The position numbers and the translations under genes were made by a program. The notes under the pieces are model-generated. The model saw nothing but the letters and a program-made list of their open reading frames with translations. It made no database searches and was not told where the DNA came from. From positions 1 to 60,327 of the IMG/VR virus record IMGVR_UViG_3300008113_010061: a stretch of DNA of 60,327 nucleotides; one strand, 5' to 3'. The DNA is from a virus. Of the stretch, positions 40,908 to 50,576 are shown in pieces (position 1 is the stretch's first letter; each line of letters starts with the position of its first letter).

Positions 40908-43572
40908 TATTAGCGATGTCATAGCCAAGTATTTGTCCATACAGCTGCGCAGCACAGACATCACAGTGCTGGATGAAATATCAGTACTTAACTTAAGAGG
41001 TCGGGGTGTAACCGATGACCAGACCCTCGCAGATCTCTACAGCCTGTCCATTGTTAAAACCATTGACAGTACGGTAAATACTGCAGATAGTTTCGCCAAA
41101 TCCTTGGGATTGATTGTTTCCGAACTAGTAGATTTTTATCAGCCTAACAATCTTGCACCGCTGACAGAAGGCACAACTTCCAATGTACAGTATGTCACAG
41201 GATTTGCTCTCACCAGCTATGGTACCGTGGCCACTCTGGGAAGTCAGGTCTGTGTTCTGGTGCGTGCATCCGACGATACCAGCGTAGGATATCGATCCAC
41301 TGATCGTGGTCTGACCTGGTCAACCCAGGATTTTGTTACCTATGATTCTAGCACTAGTACAACAAACTCTCTGGTGTTTGTGCATCAACAAACATCGGAT
41401 CGAGTCACCAGTGTAGCCCTGCTGCATCCGTTGTATTCAATACAAACTTCTACGGATTTTGGTGCAACCTGGAGTTCTGTTACTGATAGCTGGACTGGTC
41501 AAAATTTGGATACCGGGTTCTATGCCCCAGTATGGGATCAGGGACGGGGTGCATTTTTTGCCTGGGCAAGAATTTTCGTCACTGCCACCAAGGCTAGCCC
41601 AGCTCAATATAACTGGCGACATGTTTATTCTTCGGGTGCCACCACACAGGCTGGTACACGCTGGAGTCGGGGCAACACCCTTGTTGACAACTCTGGAACG
41701 AATTATTTTCCCTACGGCTCGGCATCGGGCATACCCAGCAGCACCAGCATACCATCTACACTGCTTGTGTTGGGCACTGGTGATGTATATGCCTATCAGG
41801 GCAACAGTCCCTCTATTGCCACCTCTGGCGTACTGGTTCAAACACTGACGTTTTCACAACCAGAAGTGTACAGTACGAACTGGATGGCTTTTGGTAACGG
41901 CATGTTTGTTGTTCTGGATGCCAACGGCAGAGTGCACCGAAGCACCAGCATAACAACCTGGAACACCGTAAATCTGCCTGGTAACAACAACACCGATACA
42001 CATGGTGTGGTCTGGGACACTGGTCTGCAGCAATTTGTAATATCCGCTGGTGGCAAAGGCGAAGGTCTTAGTGCCGATAAAATTGTACCGACATTTTATT
42101 TTAGTGCCGATGCCATAAACTGGACCAGCTCATACTCCAGATATTCCAATGTGCGGTATGCCAAGAGTGGAACTGAGATAAACGCAAAGTTTGCAGCATT
42201 CTCGGGTGAATATTCCACCGGCACCAGTGTGTTGATAGCATTCACAACCGAGACCAGCACAACCAGCATCATACGTACTGAGATGTATGCTGGCACAACA
42301 TTGTACAGAGATGCAACACCGCGCGGTTCCAACCAACCATCGGCCATGCGCTACGATGTTGCGCTCAGCGCCAAGCGTGGCGTGGCCGGCACAGTACAGC
42401 TCAAGACCATACAGACCACCAATCAGTATTCTTCGGTGTTTGTGACACGCAGCAGCGCCGACACTGATCTGGTGGGCAGCATAGACATATTGAAAAAAGA
42501 TCCGGCATTGCAGAAATCCGACATCCTTGTTACAGCCGATGCCGAAAGATTTTCCAGCACGACGATTAAACGTGAAACTGTGCCAGTGTTGTTAGGCGGC
42601 GTTGGTACACGACGCATAGGCAGTGCAGTATCTTCACTAGTGGGAATATATTTTGCCGAGAGTCTTGAAAATTTAGACTACATTAATCAATATAATGCTG
42701 CTACCACAACTCTCATCATTAACAACAGCCTCATTTGGGATACAGGCATAGGGGTGTACATAACTTCAGCGGGCGTAGGCACAAACCAATTCAATGGATT
42801 TCCCACTTACACACATTATCGTTTTGATACCACAGTAACTCGTGTGCTGACCAGCAAAATTAGCCTTCCAGCCAATACTGTTACCATACGATTTTTAAAA
42901 ATACGTGGTTCTAACTTCAACGGCGGTGACGCCACTGAGGCTAGCGATAACCTAATATTAGACTTTCTAAGTTCCAATGGCACCTGGATACAATGGACTG
43001 TGGTACATGCAGGCAATGATACCGGCTCAGCCAACTCCTGGGTACAGACCAGCATCACCAGGACCTTTGCCGAACCCGCAAAATTTAGATTCAGAGGCAC
43101 AGCACTTGGTGGTTTTAATATTGATAACTATGGAGTAACCAATGTAGAGGTGTATCAGGCTCCTGGAGACATAGTACCAACGCCATATGGAACCTATGGA
43201 AGTATTCCAATCTATGGCGGCAACGTGGAAGTTAGCGAAGTCGCCAAGGATGTGGATCTGCTTATGGCGCGGGGCGTCGCTGGGTCTGTGGATCTCAAGA
43301 CACAGGACGCTGTGCAGTCCGTGCCCAATGTGTATCTACAGTCGTCGGTCACAGTTACCCGCACCAGTCGAGATCGCGACGAAGTCGGCGCCGTGGACCT
43401 GTTTCGCAGAGTCTATGGTACGCAGCAACGGCTCGCAGAAAATTCCGGTGATCTTGACCCGTTTGGAAATATAAATACCATGGTCAGTAATGGATCTTTA
43501 CGCATGACAGACTACGTTGACATAGAATACCTGGAAAATGACTATGTTGGCGCATCGCGTTCGTTTTCTTAA
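40819..43572 (+). CDS. Tail fibre protein, C-terminal part, with Asp-box propeller
   Basis: The frame is open for 917 codons, but its first 18 or so residues are only the shifted reading of the previous gene. Fibre-like sequence starts at about residue 20 (AVLSRAHKVSISDVIAKYL) and continues the shaft repeat. Residues about 150-480 hold two perfect Asp boxes, STDRGLTW (160-167) and STDFGATW (211-218), and weaker ones (STSITTW, SADAINW), as in sialidase-type beta-propellers. A jelly-roll domain like those of the neighbours lies at about 625-785 (NGFPTYTHYRF ... DNYGVTNVEVY). RGVAG(T/S)V(Q/D)LKT occurs twice around it. No start with a ribosome-binding site exists near the beginning of the shaft, which supports a broken gene or recoding. 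Probably the receptor-binding end. Confidence 0.6.
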   Translation: MKYSISPSCCEKPQHLQTYSAVLSRAHKVSISDVIAKYLSIQLRSTDITVLDEISVLNLRGRGVTDDQTLADLYSLSIVKTIDSTVNTADSFAKSLGLIVSELVDFYQPNNLAPLTEGTTSNVQYVTGFALTSYGTVATLGSQVCVLVRASDDTSVGYRSTDRGLTWSTQDFVTYDSSTSTTNSLVFVHQQTSDRVTSVALLHPLYSIQTSTDFGATWSSVTDSWTGQNLDTGFYAPVWDQGRGAFFAWARIFVTATKASPAQYNWRHVYSSGATTQAGTRWSRGNTLVDNSGTNYFPYGSASGIPSSTSIPSTLLVLGTGDVYAYQGNSPSIATSGVLVQTLTFSQPEVYSTNWMAFGNGMFVVLDANGRVHRSTSITTWNTVNLPGNNNTDTHGVVWDTGLQQFVISAGGKGEGLSADKIVPTFYFSADAINWTSSYSRYSNVRYAKSGTEINAKFAAFSGEYSTGTSVLIAFTTETSTTSIIRTEMYAGTTLYRDATPRGSNQPSAMRYDVALSAKRGVAGTVQLKTIQTTNQYSSVFVTRSSADTDLVGSIDILKKDPALQKSDILVTADAERFSSTTIKRETVPVLLGGVGTRRIGSAVSSLVGIYFAESLENLDYINQYNAATTTLIINNSLIWDTGIGVYITSAGVGTNQFNGFPTYTHYRFDTTVTRVLTSKISLPANTVTIRFLKIRGSNFNGGDATEASDNLILDFLSSNGTWIQWTVVHAGNDTGSANSWVQTSITRTFAEPAKFRFRGTALGGFNIDNYGVTNVEVYQAPGDIVPTPYGTYGSIPIYGGNVEVSEVAKDVDLLMARGVAGSVDLKTQDAVQSVPNVYLQSSVTVTRTSRDRDEVGAVDLFRRVYGTQQRLAENSGDLDPFGNINTMVSNGSLRMTDYVDIEYLENDYVGASRSFS

Positions 43573-43586
43573 ATAAGGAGCACCAA

Positions 43587-44123
43587 ATGTTCAATTACGA
43601 AGAAACTCAAAAACTTCGTGGTAGCGTTGATATCAAACTCTTCGGCCCCGACGGTAACATCAAAGAAAGTCGCTACATACCCAACCTGGTTGTTCAATCC
43701 GGTAAAACTTTCATTGCTGTGCGCATGCTGGGCACCGGTGGAGCATCGGCGCGTGACACCAGTACCTTGACTAGCTGCATGTCGCACATGGGCATAGGTA
43801 CCAGCACCGTAGCAGCCGCTACATCGGATACCAGCCTGACTGCCGAGGTTGTGGTCGGCGGCGATATCTCAGCCTATAGCCGTGCATCAATTACCACCAG
43901 CAGCAACTCCACCGGCATTGTTACCTATGTGGCTACGTTTAGTACCAACAATCCGCAGCGCACCAACACCAGCAATACTACTGCGATTACCGAGGCTGGT
44001 ATTTTCAACAGCAGTAATACACAGTCCACCGGTGGTACCATGCTTTGCCGCACAACCTTTAACGCTGTTAACAAGGGTAACGACGATACACTGCAGATCA
44101 CCTGGACCATTACAATCTCCTAA
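43587..44123 (+). CDS. Tail fibre-associated beta protein, 178 aa
   Basis: The start FNYEETQKLRGSVDIKLFGPDGNIKESRYIPNLVV is of a kind seen in many phage fibre-linked proteins, where a conserved segment (VVQSGKTFIAVRMLG, then MSHMGIGTS and EAGIFNSS) is followed by a beta-sandwich. It probably sits at the tip of, or decorates, a fibre. Start: ATG after AAGGAG, 14 bases after the previous stop. No enzyme motif. Confidence 0.6.
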   Translation: MFNYEETQKLRGSVDIKLFGPDGNIKESRYIPNLVVQSGKTFIAVRMLGTGGASARDTSTLTSCMSHMGIGTSTVAAATSDTSLTAEVVVGGDISAYSRASITTSSNSTGIVTYVATFSTNNPQRTNTSNTTAITEAGIFNSSNTQSTGGTMLCRTTFNAVNKGNDDTLQITWTITIS

Positions 44124-44141
44124 TCATAATGGGGCAGCCGC

Positions 44142-45338
44142 ATGGCCAGTATAACACTGCGAATCGACAAGGGCTCGCCGCTTACCAACAGTGAACTCGA
44201 TGACAACTTCCGCCAGCTCAATTTATTAAAGGTTGAGCTCGGCGGTGATCTAGGCGGCGCCACCAGTGCGCCCGTCGTCACCAAACTGCGTGGCAACGCA
44301 GTAAGCTCATTAACGCCCACTACAGGCCAGGTTTTGACCTGGGGTGGCGCGTCATGGATTCCTGCAGCAAACACTACGTATTTTGATTACAACAGCACGA
44401 CATCTGATACCAGCATAGCCAGTCTCACCAGTTCAGTTGGAGCGTTTGGTCAATATTGGTTCAGCAGCAGTGCCATATGGTATTCAGCACTCAGTGTTAC
44501 AGTGCAATCGCCAGGTAATGGAATCAGCACACTTGGAGGATTTACTGAGTTTGAACATTTTAGATTTGAAGGTCTGGGGCAGGTTTGGCTTACCAGCAAG
44601 CAACTTAATTTTTCTAATGCAAAATATATTTCTTTTTACTACATTGCTGGTGATAACAACAATGGCGGCGGCACACCGGATTCATACGATGAAAGTTTAA
44701 TACTACAATACAATACCACAGGCAATACCTGGGTAACGGCTGAAACAGTTCGATATGGATTTGTTGATGGCAATGATCCCAACTACGCAGCTGCAACTGC
44801 TTTTACCTGGCGTAGTTTTGTCTATGACATACCCATAGTAGCACGAACAAGTTCCACCAGAATTCGACTGCTACGACCCAATTCTGGTGCTACCAATGAT
44901 GCAAACTACGGTGTTGCGGATGTACGCATCTACACCGTAAATACACAATCATCTACGCTGACTGTGCAGTCCACACAGACCATATTGGACGACATCAGCA
45001 ATCAGTTCAACAATGTGCAGCAAATATTCCCGCTTCGTGATGACCAGGTAGCCATCATCGAAGGTGTGAACTACACCGACAATAAAGATTTCACAGTCAG
45101 CATCGGAGGAAGAAACTATCGTGCGGCTGTTCCACAAACCACTACGCTGGGGCCATGGATCGTTGATTATACAGCTGAACCCACCTATACCTACAAGGTT
45201 GCGGGCAGCAGAATTATATTTTATCGTGGCATTGAAAATCGTCAGACTGCAGAAATACGGATAAATAATCGATCCGTAAGAAGACAGAAGCGCAAACGCT
45301 ACCCATTTTCAGCCAACAGCATAGTCCTAGGAGATTGA
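44142..45338 (+). CDS. Tail fibre protein with jelly-roll domain, 398 aa
   Basis: The N-terminus SITLRIDKGSPLTNSELDDNFRQLN carries the LTNSELDDNFxxLN motif found at the start of many T4-like phage fibres, where it makes the attachment helix. A short linker (LTPTTGQVLTWGGASWIP) is followed by the jelly-roll domain shared with the two genes upstream (about 85-270: GGFTEFEHFRF, NNGGGTPDSYDESLILQY, ANYGVADVRIY). The C-terminus is basic (RRQKRKRY). It begins 18 bases after the preceding stop. Confidence 0.65.
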   Translation: MASITLRIDKGSPLTNSELDDNFRQLNLLKVELGGDLGGATSAPVVTKLRGNAVSSLTPTTGQVLTWGGASWIPAANTTYFDYNSTTSDTSIASLTSSVGAFGQYWFSSSAIWYSALSVTVQSPGNGISTLGGFTEFEHFRFEGLGQVWLTSKQLNFSNAKYISFYYIAGDNNNGGGTPDSYDESLILQYNTTGNTWVTAETVRYGFVDGNDPNYAAATAFTWRSFVYDIPIVARTSSTRIRLLRPNSGATNDANYGVADVRIYTVNTQSSTLTVQSTQTILDDISNQFNNVQQIFPLRDDQVAIIEGVNYTDNKDFTVSIGGRNYRAAVPQTTTLGPWIVDYTAEPTYTYKVAGSRIIFYRGIENRQTAEIRINNRSVRRQKRKRYPFSANSIVLGD

Positions 45339-45341
45339 TTC

Positions 45342-48278
45342 ATGGCGAAACGCATAGTAAGTGAATATTATACATTCAATCCAACAACCAAGACTGTTAC
45401 GATACCCAATCGTATCATTCCCAGGGAGCATCTGCTGCTGGTTGTAAACACCACCAGCAACACTGTACTCTATAATTTTAGTGATCCAGATCTGACGCTG
45501 ACCAGCTATACCGTGCCTTATAGTTCCACAGGCACGCAGTTTGTATTGAACTACAACACCGGCAGCATGAGCGCATCTGATCCCATAATGATCATGGAGG
45601 ATGTGCCAGCGGATCAAATTCAGTTCGATGAAACTGTGAACGATCCCACCAACAAGATTCGTGTGTCGGCTCCAGAAAGCCTGATTGACACCGACTTTGA
45701 ATATGGACTGCAGCCCATTAAATGGGAGAGCCTGAGTCTGCTGCAGAACATGCCGGCATTTTACTACAAAGCCGGTGCAGGTACACTGAACCTAACCACC
45801 GGTGGCATCAGCGGTGGCAATCAGACGCCACGCTCCATCATGACGGTCACCACCGTTGGCAGTCACGGAGTTGTTACTGGCGATCTGGTCAATGTCAGCT
45901 ACACTACAAACAGCGATGCCGAGGGTGTGTTTGCTGTAGTGAGTTCCACGGCCACAACCTTTGGCTATATTGCCAAGGGTCAGATCAACGGCAGTGTATA
46001 TCAAAGTTCCACGATTGTGCAGGCCGGATTTAACTATGATATCAGCGGCGTGCCCATGCGGTTTGTTGTAGCATCAGTGGTGTCAGACAATGCTACCTCC
46101 AACAATGCCGTAACCACGGGCAGCGTAATCACAGTAAACACCACCGGCAAACATGGACTCATGCCTGGCGCGCCTATTTTGGTCAACTCAGCAACCACTG
46201 TAACCATCAACGGAAACTGGAGTGTGTATGACGTGCCCTCGGCTACATCGTTCAGATATGTAACCACCAACATACAGACAGGTACCGCCTCGCCAACTGC
46301 GGGCAATCTGAGCGTCATGCCACGTCCCGAAGGAAACTTCATACATCGACCCAGCGACGGTGGCGTGCTGATCAGCACAGTAAACATACAAGAAGGTGTG
46401 ACGGCCATACGTCAGACTCGACGTTATTTCCGTTATCAGTCAGGCAAGGGCCTGGCCATGAGCACCGGTACTAAATTTACTCCACATTTTGACATCAACA
46501 CCATAACCTCGGTGGGCACTTCGGTTACTCTTACTGCGCAGCAGCTTCCTGGCATTACCTCGGGAGTCAGCATTGTGGTTGAAAACGTCGAAGTAAATCG
46601 TGGCGCCACCGACATCTACAATGGCACATTTACTGTGACCAATGTTGCAAGTTTTACCACAGGTCGTGTCATAACCTACAATGCTGCCGGCAGCAGTACT
46701 GACACCAGTCCCGGGGGCACCAATGCTCAGCTGGTGATAAAAAACTGGAAAGGCGCTGTAAGCCGTACTGGTATGTTTGACGCGCAGAATGGTTTCTTCT
46801 ATGAGTACGATGGTGCTACGCTGTTTGCCGTACGCCGACACAGCATTAAAGAGCTCATGGGCACTATAACCGCCACCAGCGGATCAACCACCATAACTGG
46901 TGTCAACACCAAGTTTCACAAACAATTAACAGCTGGCGATTACGTTGTAATTCGCGGTCAAAGTTATCAGGTTGTCAGCATTGATACTGCCACCAGCATG
47001 GAAGTCAGCCCAGCCTATCGTGCAGCCACAGCCAGTGGTCTGAGAATCAACGTCACGCAGGACATCAAGATTCCACAGAGTTCCTGGAACTTGGATCGTT
47101 GTGATGGCACTGGGCCCAGTGGTTATAATCTAGACATTGGCAAGATGCAGATGTGCTACATTGACTATACCTGGTATGGTGCGGGTTTTGTGCGTTTTGG
47201 ATTCCGAATGACCAATGGCAATGTTATTTACGCACACAAGATAGCCAACAACAATGTAAACAATCAGGCCTATATGCGCAGCGGTAACCTGCCGGCGCGC
47301 TATGAAGTCAGCAATCTGGGACCATACTCTAAATTGGTGTCGGGCAGCACGGCCACCGCAGGGCAAAACTTACTTAGCAGCGACACCACCATGGTGATTG
47401 AAGATGCTGAATATTGGCCCGCTAGCGGTAAAATTTTAGTTCAACAGGGCGCCAATGTTGAAGTCATGAGCTACGGCAGCAAGGCACAGAACTCCAGCAT
47501 TACTGGAACCTGGAATCTCATAGGTCTGGATCGCCGAGCTGCAGGTGGTAGTACCAGTAATTTAACTTTTATTCCTACAGAATTTGATGGTGGTGTGCTT
47601 GGTACTAGTTCTCAGTGCAGCATAACCTACATTGACTGTAACTGTGCGCCCACCATACAACACTGGGGTACCAGCGTGATCATGGATGGTGGTTATGACG
47701 ATGACCGCAGCATTGTATTTGCCTATGCACGTCTGACATCCTTGACCACCATTGCTGCCAACACCAGCGTTGCCGTACTGAGCATACGTCTCGCACCCAG
47801 CGTGGACAACAGTATCGCCGGTGCTTTTGGTACCAAAGAAGTAATTAACCGCATGCAGCTACAGATGCGCAGCATGGGCCTGGTGTGCAATACATCGGTG
47901 CAGGTTCTGGGTATTCTTAATCCAAGTTCGTTTGGTGGAAGCACTGCGCCAGTGTTCCCAGCTAGCTGGAGTTATACCAGCATTGTTACTCAGATTGGTG
48001 CAGGCAGCCTGGCACAGATCATTGATCATACTGGTAACACAACAACTGTGACTGGCGGTGAACAAATTTTTGGTTTCGTTACTGGTTCCGGTGGTGACAC
48101 CTATGACATTAGCAACGTTCGCGATCTGGGTGCCAGCATCGTCAGTGGCGATGGTAGTGCCAAGACACCGGGATTTCCCAATGGACCAGACATGCTGACC
48201 ATTGTGTTGCGAAATGCCAACGCTGGTCCAGCTGTTGTCACCAACATGCGTCTAAGCTGGACCGAAGCACAGGCCTAA
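45342..48278 (+). CDS. Large virion structural protein, 978 aa
   Basis: The N-terminal part (about 1-135: VSEYYTFNPTTKTVTIPNRIIPREHLLLV, LTSYTVPYSSTGTQFVLNY, SLIDTDFEYGLQPIKWESLSL) matches a structural protein conserved among marine T4-like phages near the neck genes. TVGSHGVVTGDLVNV and TTGKHGLMPGAPILV are two copies of a short repeat. At about 505-560 stands the GVNTKFHKQLTAGDYVVI module seen in other proteins of this window. The C-terminal half is beta-rich (YTWYGAGFVRFGF, YMRSGNLPARYEVSN). It may be a fibre, collar or whisker component. It begins 3 bases after the previous stop and is followed after 9 bases by gp13. Confidence 0.65.
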   Translation: MAKRIVSEYYTFNPTTKTVTIPNRIIPREHLLLVVNTTSNTVLYNFSDPDLTLTSYTVPYSSTGTQFVLNYNTGSMSASDPIMIMEDVPADQIQFDETVNDPTNKIRVSAPESLIDTDFEYGLQPIKWESLSLLQNMPAFYYKAGAGTLNLTTGGISGGNQTPRSIMTVTTVGSHGVVTGDLVNVSYTTNSDAEGVFAVVSSTATTFGYIAKGQINGSVYQSSTIVQAGFNYDISGVPMRFVVASVVSDNATSNNAVTTGSVITVNTTGKHGLMPGAPILVNSATTVTINGNWSVYDVPSATSFRYVTTNIQTGTASPTAGNLSVMPRPEGNFIHRPSDGGVLISTVNIQEGVTAIRQTRRYFRYQSGKGLAMSTGTKFTPHFDINTITSVGTSVTLTAQQLPGITSGVSIVVENVEVNRGATDIYNGTFTVTNVASFTTGRVITYNAAGSSTDTSPGGTNAQLVIKNWKGAVSRTGMFDAQNGFFYEYDGATLFAVRRHSIKELMGTITATSGSTTITGVNTKFHKQLTAGDYVVIRGQSYQVVSIDTATSMEVSPAYRAATASGLRINVTQDIKIPQSSWNLDRCDGTGPSGYNLDIGKMQMCYIDYTWYGAGFVRFGFRMTNGNVIYAHKIANNNVNNQAYMRSGNLPARYEVSNLGPYSKLVSGSTATAGQNLLSSDTTMVIEDAEYWPASGKILVQQGANVEVMSYGSKAQNSSITGTWNLIGLDRRAAGGSTSNLTFIPTEFDGGVLGTSSQCSITYIDCNCAPTIQHWGTSVIMDGGYDDDRSIVFAYARLTSLTTIAANTSVAVLSIRLAPSVDNSIAGAFGTKEVINRMQLQMRSMGLVCNTSVQVLGILNPSSFGGSTAPVFPASWSYTSIVTQIGAGSLAQIIDHTGNTTTVTGGEQIFGFVTGSGGDTYDISNVRDLGASIVSGDGSAKTPGFPNGPDMLTIVLRNANAGPAVVTNMRLSWTEAQA

Positions 48279-48287
48279 GGAGCAGAC

Positions 48288-49031
48288 ATGGCAGTATCTA
48301 GCAGACAAGGACTTATTGACTATTGCTTGCGTGAGCTCGGTCATCCTGTGGTGGAAATCAACGTCGATGACGATCAAGTTTCGGATCGCATCGACGAAGC
48401 ATTTCAGTTCTATCAGGATTACCACTATGATGCCGTGGAGCGGGTATACCTGAAACATCTGGTTACCAGCAGCAATCAGACCAATGCCTACATTGATCTA
48501 GACGATAGCATCATAGGCGTAGTGCGCATCCTGCCCTTCAGTGCCATCAACACTGGCCAGGCCTACATGTGGGACATACGCTATCAGCTGCGTCTCAACG
48601 ATATGTTTGATTTGTTGAACACGTCGATCATCTACTATGAGCAGGTCAAACAACAACTAGCGTTGATTGATCAGCTGCTGGTGGGTAGCAAGAGTTTCCG
48701 TTTCCAGCGTCACATGAATCGACTCTACATTGACATGGGCTGGACCACGGACATCACCGAAGGTGAGTACATCATTGTGGAAGCCTACAAGATACTGGAT
48801 CCCAACACCTATACCGACGTCTACAATGATCGTTTCTTAAAACGCTATGCCACAGCGCTGATCAAACGTCAATGGGGCGCCAACCTTAAAAAGTTCGAAG
48901 GCATACAGATGCCCGGCGGTGTGACCTTGAACGGTCAGAAGATCTATGACGAAGCCATGGCTGAAATTCAGACCTTGGAAGTAGAAATGCAGAGCAGCTA
49001 TGTCGAGCCTCCAAACTTCATGATGGGATAA
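48288..49031 (+). CDS. gp13: gp13 neck protein
   Basis: gp13 and gp14 form the neck that seals the packaged head and joins it to the tail. The 247 residues compare with 309 in T4. Typical features: SRQGLIDYCLRELGHPVVEINVDDDQVSDRIDEAFQFYQDYHYD, the most conserved start of the family, then VVRILPF, YQLRLNDMF and KRYATALIKRQWGANLKKF, with MPGGVTLNGQKIYDEA near the end. AAGGAG precedes the ATG. Confidence 0.93.
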   Translation: MAVSSRQGLIDYCLRELGHPVVEINVDDDQVSDRIDEAFQFYQDYHYDAVERVYLKHLVTSSNQTNAYIDLDDSIIGVVRILPFSAINTGQAYMWDIRYQLRLNDMFDLLNTSIIYYEQVKQQLALIDQLLVGSKSFRFQRHMNRLYIDMGWTTDITEGEYIIVEAYKILDPNTYTDVYNDRFLKRYATALIKRQWGANLKKFEGIQMPGGVTLNGQKIYDEAMAEIQTLEVEMQSSYVEPPNFMMG

Positions 49032-49034
49032 TAC

Positions 49035-49805
49035 ATGGCCACCAACTTCTATTTTCAGAGTGGTGTGCCTGGAGGCCGTACCAGCGAACAACGCCTCATA
49101 GAAAATTTAATCACAGAAAGCATCAAGATCTATGGTTTTGATGTCTACTACCTGCCCCGCACCGAAGTCAATGAAGATACCTTCTTTGCCGATGATGCTC
49201 TGAGCAAGTTTGACAATGCCTTGCCCCTGGAAATGTATCTGGAGAATGTCGACGGTTTCGGCGGCGAAGGCGAGCTCATGAGTAAATTTGGCATCGAGCT
49301 GCGTGAAACCGCTACCTTTGTGCTGGTGCGCGGTCGCTGGGACGATGTTGTTGGCAAGGGCCGCGGCAGTCTGATACCCCTGCCTAATCGTCCAGCCGAA
49401 GGTGATTTAATTTATCTGCCCTTGACCCGCAGTTATTTTGAAATTAAAAAGGTAGAAACCAAGGACCCATTTTACCAGCTGGGCAAGCTCTATGTCTACA
49501 AACTCTACTGTGAACTCTATCAGTACAGCTCAGAGCGTTTCGATACCGGCATAGCCGAAGTCGACAGCATAGAAGATCAGCTGAGCCAGGACACCGATCT
49601 CTATGGATTGGTGTTAGAAACTGGAGATCGTCTGCTGTTGGATACACCGGCCTGGCTGGATGCTGATGCTGGTCAACTGTTGTTCGAAGGTTATACCGTC
49701 AAAGGCCAGGATGCACTCAGCGACAATCTGGACTTCAATGCCGAAGCTCTGGACATACTGGACTTCTCAACCATCAACCCTTTTGGTGAAGTGGCCACAC
49801 GATAA
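49035..49805 (+). CDS. gp14: gp14 neck protein
   Basis: The 256-residue length equals that of T4 gp14. The start NFYFQSGVPGGRTSEQRLIENLITESIKIYGFDVYYLPR, then EDTFFADDALSKFDNALPLEMYLENVDGFGGEGELMSKFG and PFYQLGKLYVYKLYCELYQYSSE, are diagnostic. It follows gp13 by 3 bases; its stop overlaps the gp15 start (TAATG). Confidence 0.95.
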   Translation: MATNFYFQSGVPGGRTSEQRLIENLITESIKIYGFDVYYLPRTEVNEDTFFADDALSKFDNALPLEMYLENVDGFGGEGELMSKFGIELRETATFVLVRGRWDDVVGKGRGSLIPLPNRPAEGDLIYLPLTRSYFEIKKVETKDPFYQLGKLYVYKLYCELYQYSSERFDTGIAEVDSIEDQLSQDTDLYGLVLETGDRLLLDTPAWLDADAGQLLFEGYTVKGQDALSDNLDFNAEALDILDFSTINPFGEVATR

Positions 49806-50563
49806 TGTTTGAAAACAAAGTATTCTATCACAGCATAACACGCAAAGCCATCATAGCCTTTGGCGTAATGTTCAACAATCTGCAGATACGACGCCGAGAT
49901 GCCAGCGGCAACGTGGTGCAGAGTCTGCGTGTACCCTTGGCCTATGCACCCAAGAACAAAATGCTGACTCGCATAGCACAGTTGCCCGATGCCGACATTG
50001 CACGTCAACAGGTGCAGCTGCCCAGACTCAGCTTTGAAGTCATAGCCTTTGAATACGATGGCGCTCGTAAAATCAACAACATGAATCCCACCAGTGCCAC
50101 AGTAAGTCAAACTCAGGCCAAGCGAGTCTACGGACCCACGCCCTATAACCTGACTGTGAATCTCTATGCCTATGCTAAAAATCAAGACGATGGGCTGCAG
50201 ATTTTTGAACAGATTGCGCCTGCGTTCAATCCTGATTTCAATGTCACAGTAAACTACATACCTGAGTTAAACATCAAACATGATCTGCCCATCATTTTAA
50301 ACAGTGTAAGTTTTCAAGACGACTTCGAAGGAGAAATACAGAATCGTCGGGTAATACTCTGGACCTATACTTTTACTTTGAAGCTCTACTACTACGGACC
50401 CATAGAGCGTCAGACCATAATTCGCAGCGCCGTGGCCAACATCTTCAATGATCCCAACCTGGAGCAACAATTGGCTAAATATACCGAAACCACAGACCCT
50501 GTGGACGCGTTGCCATCCGATGACTTTGACTTTATTGGCACCACCGACGAAAGCACTTATTAA
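49805..50563 (+). CDS. gp15: gp15 tail sheath stabiliser / tail completion protein
   Basis: gp15 caps the finished tail and joins it to the neck. The 252 residues compare with 272 in T4. Features: YHSITRKAIIAFGVMFNNLQI, RVPLAYAPKNKMLTRI, LPRLSFEVIAFEYDGARKINNM and YGPTPYNLTVNLYAYAKNQDDGLQIFEQIAPAFNPDF, all typical. Its order after gp13-gp14 is that of T4. In T4 the next gene is 16; here a fibre gene intervenes. Confidence 0.95.
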   Translation: MFENKVFYHSITRKAIIAFGVMFNNLQIRRRDASGNVVQSLRVPLAYAPKNKMLTRIAQLPDADIARQQVQLPRLSFEVIAFEYDGARKINNMNPTSATVSQTQAKRVYGPTPYNLTVNLYAYAKNQDDGLQIFEQIAPAFNPDFNVTVNYIPELNIKHDLPIILNSVSFQDDFEGEIQNRRVILWTYTFTLKLYYYGPIERQTIIRSAVANIFNDPNLEQQLAKYTETTDPVDALPSDDFDFIGTTDESTY

Positions 50564-50576
50564 ATAGGACACACCC

